Source: Anaerolineaceae bacterium
GTDB lineage: Bacteria; Chloroflexota; Anaerolineae; Anaerolineales; Anaerolineaceae
Direction: 5' to 3'
Length of the DNA: 64,000 nt
NCBI GenBank assembly: GCA_029265815.1
Contig: JAJUGU010000001.1
Coordinates: forward strand, 248,001 to 312,000
How positions within the stretch are numbered: position 1 is the first letter of the stretch; every line of letters starts with the position of its first letter. Both the position numbers and the translations under genes were made by a program. The notes under the pieces were generated by a model. The model searched no databases, was not told the DNA's origin, and worked only from the letters and a program-made list of their open reading frames with translations. Below, one piece after another: positions 53,577-62,147 of the stretch.

Positions 53577-53614
53577 CTGGATTCTCCTGTTATTTAATAG
53601 TTACCAAAACAATA

Positions 53615-54133
53615 CTATTGACCAAATTTCATAATTTCGGTACGCTGGTTGAAAGCATCGAGACAATCCTGTGCCTTCTGGTTCAAGTTACGTATGGAAG
53701 CCGGGAATCCGTCGGAGTCAATGGAAGCCTCAAGATTGTCGATCGCACCCGAAACTTCATCAGCCATTGCCAACAGCGTGAGATCATATTGGTATATTTT
53801 TTCCAGTTCTTCCTCGTTGATTTTTACAGGGTCAAAGAAGCCCGAATATCCATATGCAGCTGTTTTTACTCGATCAATAAACTGCCTGAGCCTGATTGCA
53901 CCGATTTCGATTTCATCCAATACATCGATATGACCAGTTGTTACCAGATCGCGTTGAATACTGGAAAGCCGCTGCCATTGAACCTGGAATTTATCCGCCA
54001 CAGTCTCGCGGAAAAGTTTATCAGCCGATCGCCGATCAGCCCGGGCATAATAACCTTTGAAACCAGGTAACTTGGCCAGTAATTTCTTCAATGGATCCTG
54101 TTGTGAGATTACCCGCTGCAATAGATCACTCAT
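53615..54133 (-). CDS. Hypothetical helical protein paired with the SPFH-HTH gene
   Basis: A 172-aa protein that I do not recognise. It is charged and almost wholly helical in appearance, with heptad-like stretches (RLSSIQRDLVTTGHIDVLDEI, quoted in part: DLVTTGHIDVLDEI; NEEELEKIYQYDLTLL; ASIRNLNQKAQDCLDAF). There is no signal peptide, membrane segment or catalytic motif. GGAGG precedes the ATG. It is the first gene of a two-gene unit with the SPFH-HTH protein and probably acts with it. Confidence 0.72.
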   Translation of the reverse strand: MSDLLQRVISQQDPLKKLLAKLPGFKGYYARADRRSADKLFRETVADKFQVQWQRLSSIQRDLVTTGHIDVLDEIEIGAIRLRQFIDRVKTAAYGYSGFFDPVKINEEELEKIYQYDLTLLAMADEVSGAIDNLEASIDSDGFPASIRNLNQKAQDCLDAFNQRTEIMKFGQ

Positions 54134-54243
54134 TACATTCCTCCTCTAGAACTTTTCACTTGTTAACCACAATATCTAAAATGATCACCATCTTATTATA
54201 CGGAAAATAATCTAAAAGGAAGTATATTTTACGGTCAATTAAT

Positions 54244-54271
54244 TTGCCTTTTGATAATTTATCGATATACT
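54244..54271 (+). promoter_or_regulatory. Promoter of pilin gene 1
   Basis: TTGCCT (54244-54249), a 16-base spacer and TATACT (54266-54271) lie 42 bases before the ATG. Confidence 0.5.
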
Positions 54272-54313
54272 TTGTTTATAGTTCATTGTTTTTTGCTCAT
54301 TGAAGGATTAATC

Positions 54314-54469
54314 ATGTTATTTTTTCATAATGAAAAAGCACAAGGTTTGGTTGAATACACTTTGATTCTTGTACTTATTGCTCTTGTGGTTGTCGTGGCT
54401 CTATCGCTTTTAGGGCCAAACCTGGGCAATACATACAGCATGATCAACAATCGTCTTGGAGATTTATAG
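54314..54469 (+). CDS. Flp-type pilin, copy 1
   Basis: A 51-aa class IVb (Flp) prepilin: a short basic leader, then QGLVEYTLILVLIALVVVVA, the hydrophobic helix with Glu14-Tyr15. Prepilin peptidase normally cuts after Gly in G-x4-EY; here that residue is Ala9. ATG 54314 has GAAGG upstream; a longer frame from 54251 would add an unlikely hydrophobic leader. It has its own promoter and lies before a second, closely similar pilin. A role as major or minor pilin of the Tad system is inferred. Confidence 0.85.
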   Translation: MLFFHNEKAQGLVEYTLILVLIALVVVVALSLLGPNLGNTYSMINNRLGDL

Positions 54470-54502
54470 GGCAATTGTTAAGTGAGTGTAATGTTGTTGC
54501 GC

Positions 54503-54530
54503 TTGAAAATTGCTCTATTCATTCTATAAT
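54503..54530 (+). promoter_or_regulatory. Promoter of pilin gene 2
   Basis: TTGAAA (54503-54508), a 16-base spacer and a perfect TATAAT (54525-54530) lie 36 bases before the ATG, immediately after pilin gene 1. Confidence 0.65.
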
Positions 54531-54566
54531 GTGAGTATACATTTTTTAGAGAAAGGAGAAATCACC

Positions 54567-54719
54567 ATGTTATTCGCAGCGAAAGAAAAAGGCCAAGGTT
54601 TAGTTGAATATGCATTGATTCTCGTTTTAATTGCCATCGTTGTGATCGTCGCCCTATCACTGCTTGGTCCACAGATCGGAAATATCTTCAGCGAGATCAG
54701 CAACAGCCTCAATTTCTAA
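54567..54719 (+). CDS. Flp-type pilin, copy 2
   Basis: A 50-aa class IVb prepilin. The leader MLFAAKEKG ends in Gly9, followed by QGLVEYALILVLIAIVVIVA, matching G-x4-EY exactly. The C-terminal half (LGPQIGNIFSEISNSLNF) resembles that of copy 1. ATG 54567 has AAAGGAG upstream. With the best promoter of the locus, a good ribosome site and a strong terminator right after, this is the probable major pilin. Confidence 0.88.
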   Translation: MLFAAKEKGQGLVEYALILVLIAIVVIVALSLLGPQIGNIFSEISNSLNF

Positions 54720-54747
54720 TCTTTGATTTCTGAACCAAAGCCATTAA

Positions 54748-54785
54748 TAAGAAAGGCTCTGAGAAATTAGAGCCTTTCTTATTTG
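54748..54785 (+). terminator. Intrinsic terminator after pilin gene 2
   Basis: A perfect 13-bp stem taagaaaggctct/agagcctttctta (54748-54760, 54769-54781) with an 8-base loop and T-rich arm. It separates high pilin expression from the assembly genes. Confidence 0.9.
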
Positions 54786-54895
54786 TAAGGTTATCTGGGG
54801 GTAACTTGCAGGTTTATTATGCGTTGTTTAAAGCAATATGCCGTATAATTTATCTTAGGTTTTACCTATGGTCGAGTAAATTCTAGGAGGGTCCA

Positions 54896-55996
54896 ATGGC
54901 TGCAGGAAAGAAAAAAAGCGGAAGAATTATCATTTACATCCTTTTAATCCTCGTTGCTGCGGTTGTGTTGGGATATCTGCTGCTCGCGAGAAGAGGTGGT
55001 AATGCACCAGGCGCACCGGCTCCCACTGCAACTCCGAACTACGAATTGGTAGAAATTGTTGTCGCATCGCAATCTATTCCACGTGGTACTGTGATTACCG
55101 CCGATGTCTTGACAACAATAAAATATCCAAAGAATGAACTGGCCGCAGGCACATTCTTTACCTCCATCGAAGATGCCATCGGGACAAAAGCCAAATACAA
55201 CATCGATCCTGCAGTTCCATTAACTGCCAGCATGGTAATTCAGGAAGGTGGAGGCTCGCTGGTTTCGTTTGATATTCCCTCCGGTATGACAGCATTTTCG
55301 CTGGCTACATCACCTGAAACAGCGGTTGCCTATGCTCCCCGCAAAGGTGATCATGTCATGGTTGTTGGATGCTTGCTGCTCTCTGAAGTGGATACCAGTT
55401 ATCAAACGATTCTTCCGAACAATACCACTGTGACCCTCTCCTCTGGTGCAGGCTCATACGAAACCGGTGTTACCACATCTATGGCTATCCAACCATACGA
55501 CACTACAGTAAGTTCAACCGCACGTGGACGCTATGAATTGGAGACCACCACCAACGATCTGGTGTATGTCGTTCCATCCGAACGCCAGAGGCCGCGTCTT
55601 GTATGCCAAACGGTTATCCAGGATGCTATGGTCCTTCAGGTAGGAATGTTCCCGTTAGGCACCAACGAATCAGCCGTTCAACCAACCGCCACTCAAGTAT
55701 TGGCAACGGAAGAAGCAGCTCCAACAGGTGAAACGTACCCTGGGTCTGTCACGATCGTTGTCTCACCCCAGGATAACGTTATTTTGAATTATCTTTCACT
55801 TGCAGGTGCCAAATTATCTCTTGCATTGAAAAGTGCAAGTGATACTGGTGACGTTAATACTGACCCTGTCACCCTGCAATACATCATGGATCAGAAAAAT
55901 ATTCCTTCACCTTTAAAACTACCTTATAGCATTGAGCCAAGAGTTGATACCTTGGTCTACCCGACTTTTGATGATTACATCCTTAATGAACCCTGA
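54896..55996 (+). CDS. cpaB: Flp pilus assembly protein CpaB (SAF domain)
   Basis: A 366-aa RcpC/CpaB-family protein. A basic N-terminus (AAGKKKSGR) is followed by a single membrane segment (IIIYILLILVAAVVLGYLLL, residues ~11-30), a Pro/Ala/Thr linker and an SAF domain (VASQSIPRGTVITADVL), then a large extracytoplasmic part. In diderms it contacts the secretin; no secretin is present here, so it probably acts at the cell surface. AGGAGG precedes the ATG. A TATAAT at 54844-54849 may belong to its promoter. Confidence 0.9.
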   Translation: MAAGKKKSGRIIIYILLILVAAVVLGYLLLARRGGNAPGAPAPTATPNYELVEIVVASQSIPRGTVITADVLTTIKYPKNELAAGTFFTSIEDAIGTKAKYNIDPAVPLTASMVIQEGGGSLVSFDIPSGMTAFSLATSPETAVAYAPRKGDHVMVVGCLLLSEVDTSYQTILPNNTTVTLSSGAGSYETGVTTSMAIQPYDTTVSSTARGRYELETTTNDLVYVVPSERQRPRLVCQTVIQDAMVLQVGMFPLGTNESAVQPTATQVLATEEAAPTGETYPGSVTIVVSPQDNVILNYLSLAGAKLSLALKSASDTGDVNTDPVTLQYIMDQKNIPSPLKLPYSIEPRVDTLVYPTFDDYILNEP

Positions 55997-56041
55997 TATG
56001 GAATTGAACCACTGGATTAAGATTTTAACAGGGGAGAATGC

Positions 56042-57265
56042 ATGACCACGCAAGAGAAGATTAGCGTTATTGTCGTCGATGATATAGATGAATCGCGTGA
56101 AATGATCCTGCGCATGCTTCAATTTGATTCAACGATCGAAGTCATCGGCACCGCTCGTACAGGGCTGGAAGCTGTTGATGCAGCACAAAAATTGAAGCCT
56201 GATGTCATCGTCATGGACATCAATATGCCAGACATGGACGGCATCACAGCCACTGAGACAATCAGAAAGAAGGTGCCTGCAATACAAATCGTAATTCTCT
56301 CAGTTCAAAATGATGCAAACTATATGAGAAGGGCGATGCTTGCAGGCGCCAGGGATTTTCTTACAAAACCACCGCTGATAGATGATCTCACTATTGCCAT
56401 ACGGCGTGCAGGAGAACTTGCTCACGAAGAAAAATCTAAGGTAGTTGCACCTTTTCAGACATCAGGTCTTACTGGACCTCTTCCACCAGGGCTAATGATG
56501 CAAATGCAGACGATTCTGGGCAAGATTATTGTAGTCTACAGCCCAAAAGGTGGTACAGGTTGCACTACAATTGCTACGAATCTCGCCACTGCAATGAAGA
56601 CTCCTGAAAATAAGGTTGCACTCGTGGATGCCAACTTACTTTTCGGTGATGTCGCAGTTTTCCTTAATGAACACGGGAAAAATTCTTTTCTTGACCTCAT
56701 TGATCATGCCAATGAACTCGACCCTGAAATCATCGATGACGTAATGCTCGTAAATAAACTCACAGGTTTACATCTCATGACCTCGCCAAAGGATCCTGAG
56801 ATGGTCGACCACGGAAAAGGAGAGCCAGTTTCGAAGATATTAACCTATCTTCAACAGATGTACAACTATATCGTGGTCGATACTACCCCTTATCTGACCG
56901 AGGTTGTTCAGACCTGTCTGGACATTGCAGACTTTATTGTGCTGGTGACCACGCAGGATATTCCAGCAATCAAAAATTCAAATCAGTTTCTTGGAATAGC
57001 TGATGCTTCGGGCATCAAGAGAGATCGAATTCTTTTTGTCCTCAACAAGTATGATAAGCGAATTGCCATTTCTCCTGAACGTATTGGCGATACGCTAAAG
57101 CAACCGATAGTTGTAACGATTCCCTTTGAAGATCGAGTCATCAGTAATTCCATCAATCGCGGAACCCCGATCGTTATAGAGAATAAAAGCTTACCATCTG
57201 CCAAGGCAATCTATTCTCTTTACCAAATCATTCAGGAAAAGAGTTCGCAACCTCAAGAGAACTAA
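56042..57265 (+). CDS. tadZ: Receiver-domain/ParA-like ATPase TadZ (CpaE)
   Basis: A 407-aa localisation protein of the Tad system. Residues ~7-125 are a response-regulator receiver with an intact phospho-acceptor Asp59 (VMDINMPDMDG), acidic pair Asp13-Asp14 and Lys in FLTKPP. Residues ~158-400 are a MinD/ParA-type ATPase with the deviant Walker A KGGTGCTT from Lys169. Many TadZ/CpaE proteins have a degenerate receiver, so intact phosphorylation residues suggest control by a histidine kinase. GGGGAG precedes the ATG. Confidence 0.9.
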   Translation: MTTQEKISVIVVDDIDESREMILRMLQFDSTIEVIGTARTGLEAVDAAQKLKPDVIVMDINMPDMDGITATETIRKKVPAIQIVILSVQNDANYMRRAMLAGARDFLTKPPLIDDLTIAIRRAGELAHEEKSKVVAPFQTSGLTGPLPPGLMMQMQTILGKIIVVYSPKGGTGCTTIATNLATAMKTPENKVALVDANLLFGDVAVFLNEHGKNSFLDLIDHANELDPEIIDDVMLVNKLTGLHLMTSPKDPEMVDHGKGEPVSKILTYLQQMYNYIVVDTTPYLTEVVQTCLDIADFIVLVTTQDIPAIKNSNQFLGIADASGIKRDRILFVLNKYDKRIAISPERIGDTLKQPIVVTIPFEDRVISNSINRGTPIVIENKSLPSAKAIYSLYQIIQEKSSQPQEN

Positions 57266-57291
57266 TTTCCTGAACTGAGGAGTTTATTGGA

Positions 57292-58689
57292 ATGTCAATA
57301 TTAAGACGTATACAAACTGGCGAGAGCCAACCACAACCTACTCAACCAGCAAAATCAGATCCAACTGTTGCCACACCACTACAAACGCGGCGCAGTGTTA
57401 CGCCTGGAACACAGAGTCAACAACAGGATACTTATCAGGATCTGAAGGGGCGTGTTCAAACAAAACTGCTTTCTGAGCTTGATCCGAGCGTTGATGTTAC
57501 CAAAGTCAACGAGGTAAGAAAAACAATTCAAGATTTGTTTGACCAGATACTGATTGATGAGAATTTTGTCTTATCACGTGCTGAAAAAAATCGTCTATTT
57601 GAACAGATCGCAGCAGAAATTCTTGGACTTGGTCCTCTGCAGCCGTTACTAGAAGATGATACAATTACAGAAATCATGGTGAATGGTCCGCGCAATATTT
57701 ATGTAGAACGCCGTGGTAAGATTCAGCGCCTTCCGATCACCTTCGAGAACAACGAACACGTCATGCGAATCATCGAAAGGATCGTCTCTCCGCTCGGAAG
57801 ACGCATTGACGAATCAAGCCCGTATGTAGATGCCCGTCTACAAGATGGATCTCGTGTTAACGCCATCATCCCACCCATATCACTTGTGGGTCCAGTGCTG
57901 ACCATACGTAAGTTTTCACACAACCCATTTACTGTAGATCAATTAATTCAATTTGGTTCTATTACCCCCGAGGCTGTTCAGTTTCTTGATGCCTGCGTGA
58001 AAGCCAGGGTGAATATCGTCATCTCCGGTGGTACTGGCTCTGGAAAAACAACCCTGCTGAATGTTCTTTCCGGTATGATCCCAGCTGATGAACGCATCAT
58101 TACCATTGAAAACGCAGCAGAACTCCAATTAAGACAGGAACATGTCGTTACCCTTGAATCTCGCCCGGCTAACATTGAGGGTAAAGGCGAAATAACCATT
58201 CGTAATCTTGTGGTTAACGCCCTTCGTATGCGTCCCGACAGAATCATCGTGGGCGAAATTCGCGATGAAGCCGCATTGGATATGCTGCAAGCAATGAATA
58301 CAGGGCACGATGGTTCTATGACAACCCTTCACTCTAACTCGCCGCGTGATACCATGGCACGTCTTGAAACGATGGTTATGATGGCAGGCATGGATCTTCC
58401 AGTACGTGCCATTCGTGAACAGGCCAGTTCAGCTATAGACCTTGTGGTACATCAGGAACGTATGCGAGACGGTACGAGAAAAGTAACGAATATTACCGAG
58501 GTCTCTGGAATGGAAGGCGATGTCATTACCATGACAGATATCTTTGTTTTTGAGCAGGTGGGTTTTGAAAACGGCCAGGTGATCGGCCGCATGCACCCAA
58601 CAGGACTTCGTCCAAAATTCATCGAGAAGATCGAAGCATCGGGTATTCATTTGCCTCCTTCAGTTTTCGGTATCGGAGTACGCCGGTAA
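57292..58689 (+). CDS. cpaF: Tad pilus assembly ATPase TadA (CpaF)
   Basis: A 465-aa hexameric secretion ATPase powering Flp pilus assembly. Walker A is [10 protein letters not shown] (Lys252), with the Asp and His boxes in [19 protein letters not shown] (quoted in part: [12 protein letters not shown]) and [16 protein letters not shown]. The first ~60 residues are Gln/Pro/Thr-rich and probably disordered. It is full length compared with the family. It lies 26 bases after tadZ and 22 before tadB. Confidence 0.94.
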   Translation: MSILRRIQTGESQPQPTQPAKSDPTVATPLQTRRSVTPGTQSQQQDTYQDLKGRVQTKLLSELDPSVDVTKVNEVRKTIQDLFDQILIDENFVLSRAEKNRLFEQIAAEILGLGPLQPLLEDDTITEIMVNGPRNIYVERRGKIQRLPITFENNEHVMRIIERIVSPLGRRIDESSPYVDARLQDGSRVNAIIPPISLVGPVLTIRKFSHNPFTVDQLIQFGSITPEAVQFLDACVKARVNIVISGGTGSGKTTLLNVLSGMIPADERIITIENAAELQLRQEHVVTLESRPANIEGKGEITIRNLVVNALRMRPDRIIVGEIRDEAALDMLQAMNTGHDGSMTTLHSNSPRDTMARLETMVMMAGMDLPVRAIREQASSAIDLVVHQERMRDGTRKVTNITEVSGMEGDVITMTDIFVFEQVGFENGQVIGRMHPTGLRPKFIEKIEASGIHLPPSVFGIGVRR

Positions 58690-58711
58690 GATTAGACTAT
58701 AAGGTGAGAAT

Positions 58712-59692
58712 ATGGATCCTACACTCTTTTTATGGATAGGCGGCGGGTTAATTTTAATTACGATTGCCGTAGGTATTTATCTATCCATTTCCGGTCAAAA
58801 ATCCGCAGAAGAACAGCGTCTTGGTGATTATGTTGAAACCGAAGCGCCTGTAGAAGAAAAAAAGAAAAAAGAACCTTCGAAGGACATCGTTTCTGACTGG
58901 ATTTCGAAAAAAGTTGAAAAATCGTCTTGGGGTGATAGGATTGCAAAAGAACTGGCACAAGCAGACTTAAAGATTAAACCAGGCGAATATGCTGCCTTGA
59001 TGGTGATCTGCAGTATCACCCTCGGTGTACTTGCCCTTTTGGTTGGAACCCACTCCATTATCGTTGCTATTATAGCTGCAATTGTTGGCCTGTTTCTTCC
59101 CAAGTTGTATATTCGGTCGCAAAAAAGCAAACGTCTAATAAAATTTAACGATCAACTTGGTGATATGCTCGGATTGATGGTCAATGGGCTACGCGCAGGT
59201 TATTCCACACTGCAAGCCATGGAATCTGTTAGCAAGGAACTCCCTCCTCCAATTTGTGACGAATTCCGTAGGGTTGTCCAGGAAGTTCAATTAGGTGTTG
59301 CAACCGAAAAAGCACTCGACAATCTTGTGAGAAGAATCCCGAGTGATGACCTTGATCTGGTAGTTACAGCCATCAAAGTCCAACGTGAAGTCGGCGGCAA
59401 TCTCGCAGAAATTCTTGACACCATCTCACATACTATCCGTGAACGTGTCAGAATTAAAGGAGAAATCCGTGTCATGACTGCCCAGGCTAAGTATTCTGGT
59501 ACTTTCCTTTCATTATTGCCCGTCATCATTGTAGTATTACTCTACTTTATCAACCCAGAGTATATTTCTGAATTTGTCAGTCCCGAAAACAACTCTCCCT
59601 TGCCGTGTGGTTATATTGCGATGGGAGTCGCATTATTCATGATTGTTATTGGTTACATTGTAATGAACAAGTTCACTAAGATTGAGGTTTAA
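58712..59692 (+). CDS. tadB: Tad secretion system inner-membrane protein TadB
   Basis: A 326-aa type II/IV-secretion F-domain membrane protein. There is one N-terminal membrane segment (FLWIGGGLILITIAVGIYL), a Lys/Glu-rich cytoplasmic stretch, a central pair of segments, the T2SSF domain (LGDMLGLMVNGLRAGYSTLQAME; quoted in part: LRAGYSTLQAMESVSKE) and two C-terminal segments. It forms the platform with TadC. TadC follows by 12 bases. Confidence 0.9.
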   Translation: MDPTLFLWIGGGLILITIAVGIYLSISGQKSAEEQRLGDYVETEAPVEEKKKKEPSKDIVSDWISKKVEKSSWGDRIAKELAQADLKIKPGEYAALMVICSITLGVLALLVGTHSIIVAIIAAIVGLFLPKLYIRSQKSKRLIKFNDQLGDMLGLMVNGLRAGYSTLQAMESVSKELPPPICDEFRRVVQEVQLGVATEKALDNLVRRIPSDDLDLVVTAIKVQREVGGNLAEILDTISHTIRERVRIKGEIRVMTAQAKYSGTFLSLLPVIIVVLLYFINPEYISEFVSPENNSPLPCGYIAMGVALFMIVIGYIVMNKFTKIEV

Positions 59693-59704
59693 CAGGAGAG
59701 CGAA

Positions 59705-60646
59705 ATGACCGGAATTTTCATCTTCATTGGAGTGGTTCTCGTCATCGCTGTTGTACTGGTACTTATTGGCATCCGAAATCCTAAAGCAGCTGACGAGCAG
59801 GCTTTATATGAGCGGCTAGAAGAGTTTAGCCAATCTGGAACCCCAATCGACCTTGAACAATTGGAAATGGCACAGCCATTTACCGAACGCGTTATTTATC
59901 CAATTGCGCGAAAACTGGGTGAATTTACCATGCGGTTTACACCGCAAAATTGGTTAACAAGCATTTCGCGAAAACTCGAATTAGCCGGTAGTTCCTCCAA
60001 AATGGATCCATCTTTGTTTCTTGCGCTTCAATTCATCTCCGGAATCGGTTTTGGGGTTCTAATGTTCTTACTGCTCAAATTAACTGGCAGTAATATACCA
60101 GGTGGCAGAATATTTCTTTTTACAGCTGGTATCACCATTGTTGGTTTCTTTTTCCCACAATACCAGCTATCCAGAAATATCACTAACCGGCAGAAAAACA
60201 TCCGTAAAGCGATGCCAGATGCGCTTGACTTATTAACGATTTGTGTCGAGGCTGGTTTAGGTTTTGATGCGGCGATGTCCAAAGTCGCAGAAAAGTGGGA
60301 ATCCCAGCTGTCAATGGCTTTTGCGCGTGTGATCCAAGAAATTCAGTTAGGAAAAACCCGACGCGAAGCATTGTACGACATGCAGGCAAATATCGGATTA
60401 AGTGAAATGACGAGTTTTGTGGCTGCAATTATCCAAAGCGAACAGCTCGGTGTGAGTATGGCTAAAGTATTGAGAATTCAGGCAGACCAAATGCGCATTA
60501 AGCGCCGTCAAATTGCTGAGGAGGAGGCTCATAAAGCGCCAACAAAAATGTTGATCCCTATGGCGCTATTAATCTTCCCTTCAATTCTGGTAGTTTTGAT
60601 GACGCCAGCACTGCTTCAAATTATGAAGTCCAATATCTTTGGTTAA
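59705..60646 (+). CDS. tadC: Tad secretion system inner-membrane protein TadC
   Basis: A 313-aa platform protein with the same T2SSF domain: MPDALDLLTICVEAGLGFDA, then VIQEIQLGKTRREAL and SEQLGVSMAKVLRIQAD. Membrane segments are at the N-terminus, centre and C-terminus. It is the last recognisable tad gene; no prepilin peptidase, TadD, TadE/F or secretin gene follows. Confidence 0.9.
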   Translation: MTGIFIFIGVVLVIAVVLVLIGIRNPKAADEQALYERLEEFSQSGTPIDLEQLEMAQPFTERVIYPIARKLGEFTMRFTPQNWLTSISRKLELAGSSSKMDPSLFLALQFISGIGFGVLMFLLLKLTGSNIPGGRIFLFTAGITIVGFFFPQYQLSRNITNRQKNIRKAMPDALDLLTICVEAGLGFDAAMSKVAEKWESQLSMAFARVIQEIQLGKTRREALYDMQANIGLSEMTSFVAAIIQSEQLGVSMAKVLRIQADQMRIKRRQIAEEEAHKAPTKMLIPMALLIFPSILVVLMTPALLQIMKSNIFG

Positions 60647-60680
60647 TTAACATCATTTATTTGCCAACTTTACACGATCT

Positions 60681-61400
60681 GTGAACATTCCCTTTTCAAG
60701 CGTTCGTTTTTTATGGAAGATCGCCGATTGGGTTTATCCGCCGGTCTGTGCTGGATGCGGCAGAGAAGGTTTTCGTTTTTGCCCACAATGTCTCTCTGAA
60801 GTAAAGGTTTTAAATGGCAGCCGTTGCCTTTCTTGTGGAAGGCCAATTTCAATAAATCAAAGGTTTTGTGATTACTGTCAGGAAGTACCATTTCTAATCA
60901 CTGACCTGTGTTCTTGGGCTGAGTTTGAAGGTCCTTTACGTGAAGCTATTCATCATTTTAAATACCAACAAGATGTTGCTCTTGGCGACTTTTTCTGTAC
61001 TTTCTTAATCGCAATAATCGAAGAACATAAATGGCAATTTGACCTTGTTGTACCTGTACCAGTCAGTAAATCTCGTTTGAAATCCAGAGGGTACAACCAA
61101 TCTGAATTGCTTTCTAGACCAATTGCACGCTACTTCTGTGTTAATCATTCGACAAAGGCTCTTAAACGAGTGAGAGAAACCGAATCTCAGTTTTCTCTGT
61201 CTTCTAAAGAACGGAATCGCAACATGGAAGATGCATTTTTAGGATTTCCTGCTAAACTTAATAATAAAAGAGTACTGGTAGTAGACGATATCATCACCAC
61301 CGGAGCAACCATGAACCAATGCGCAAAATCCTTATTACAGGCCGGAGCGAAAGAAGTTTATGGGGTGTCAATTGCCAAAACAATACGTCATCGCAATTAA
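60681..61400 (+). CDS. comF: ComF family phosphoribosyltransferase-like protein
   Basis: A 239-aa ComF-type protein. The N-terminal zinc-binding part has CAGC, CPQC, CLSC and CDYC. The C-terminal phosphoribosyltransferase fold has VVPVPVSKSRLKSRGYNQSE (quoted to 20 residues) and the PRPP loop VLVVDDIITTGATM. In competent bacteria ComF aids DNA uptake with a type IV pilus; here the gene follows the Tad locus by 34 bases. The start is GTG at 60681 with no clear ribosome site. Confidence 0.9.
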   Translation: MNIPFSSVRFLWKIADWVYPPVCAGCGREGFRFCPQCLSEVKVLNGSRCLSCGRPISINQRFCDYCQEVPFLITDLCSWAEFEGPLREAIHHFKYQQDVALGDFFCTFLIAIIEEHKWQFDLVVPVPVSKSRLKSRGYNQSELLSRPIARYFCVNHSTKALKRVRETESQFSLSSKERNRNMEDAFLGFPAKLNNKRVLVVDDIITTGATMNQCAKSLLQAGAKEVYGVSIAKTIRHRN

Positions 61401-61447
61401 TTGAAAAAACTCCGATCCTTGATATCTAAACCTTAGAGGAGGTAAAA

Positions 61448-62008
61448 ATGGACGAAAAAGTAGTGATCAATGTAAAGAACATGGAAATGACAGATCGCAT
61501 TAAAGACTATATTGATAAGAAGGTTCCAAGGCTTGAGAGGTTACTTCCAGACATTGAAACACTAAAATTCGATCTATCTTACGCGAAAAATGCTCGAAAC
61601 CGTTCTGACAGAGAAGTTAGTCAAATTACGATAACAGGAAAAGGTTTTGTTCTACGAACTGAGGAACGTGATACAGATCTTCTATCGGCAATTGACCGCT
61701 CAGTAGATAAAATGCAGCGCCAGATCGAGAGATTCAAAGGAAAAAGGACTCGCGGACGTGGTGATGGAACGCCTGCTTCCGAAGTGGGTGTTGTTCCAAT
61801 GGAACGAGAGATAGCGCCTAAACCGGTCATTGTTCGCAGAAAATCTTTTACCCTTATCCCTATGGATGAAAATGAGGCGATTGAACAGATGAGCCTTGTA
61901 GCGCACGAGGATTTCTTCATTTTCTATAACGTCAATACCAATTCTGTTAATGTTCTCTATCGCAGACGAGATGGAGATTACGGCTTGATCGAACCGAAAA
62001 TAGGGTAA
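61448..62008 (+). CDS. hpf: Ribosome hibernation promoting factor, long form
   Basis: A 186-aa ribosome-associated protein that dimerises 70S particles in starvation. The N-terminal domain (~1-100) has NVKNMEMTDRIKDYIDKKV and DRSVDKMQRQIERFKGKR. The C-terminal domain (~130-186) has KSFTLIPMDENEAIEQM and FFIFYNVNTNSVNVLYRR, the mark of long-form HPF. AGAGGAGG precedes the ATG. A strong terminator follows. Confidence 0.94.
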   Translation: MDEKVVINVKNMEMTDRIKDYIDKKVPRLERLLPDIETLKFDLSYAKNARNRSDREVSQITITGKGFVLRTEERDTDLLSAIDRSVDKMQRQIERFKGKRTRGRGDGTPASEVGVVPMEREIAPKPVIVRRKSFTLIPMDENEAIEQMSLVAHEDFFIFYNVNTNSVNVLYRRRDGDYGLIEPKIG

Positions 62009-62026
62009 TTACTCTTGCAACTATCG

Positions 62027-62059
62027 AACTGGGTTTGGATTCCAAACCCAGTTTTTTTT
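62027..62059 (+). terminator. Intrinsic terminator after hpf
   Basis: A perfect 12-bp stem aactgggtttgg/ccaaacccagtt (62027-62038, 62042-62053) is followed by an eight-T run. Confidence 0.93.
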
Positions 62060-62124
62060 AAATATGACTTCATTTCTATCATAAGTCACATAACAAATCT
62101 GAGTATTCACTTTATTATCAGACT

Positions 62125-62136
62125 AACCAGTCGGTT
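62125..62136. promoter_or_regulatory. TetR-type operator in the leader of the TetR gene
   Basis: aacc-agtc-ggtt is an inverted repeat of the type often bound by TetR proteins. It ends 11 bases before the ATG, overlapping or next to the ribosome site GGAG (62140-62143), so autoregulation is likely. Confidence 0.5.
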
Positions 62137-62147
62137 TTTGGAGTGTT

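Noticed and set aside
53453-54070. 205-aa open frame on the plus strand
   Set aside because: It runs antisense through the SPFH-HTH gene and its partner, has no ribosome site and no recognisable domain, whereas the minus-strand frames are coherent proteins.
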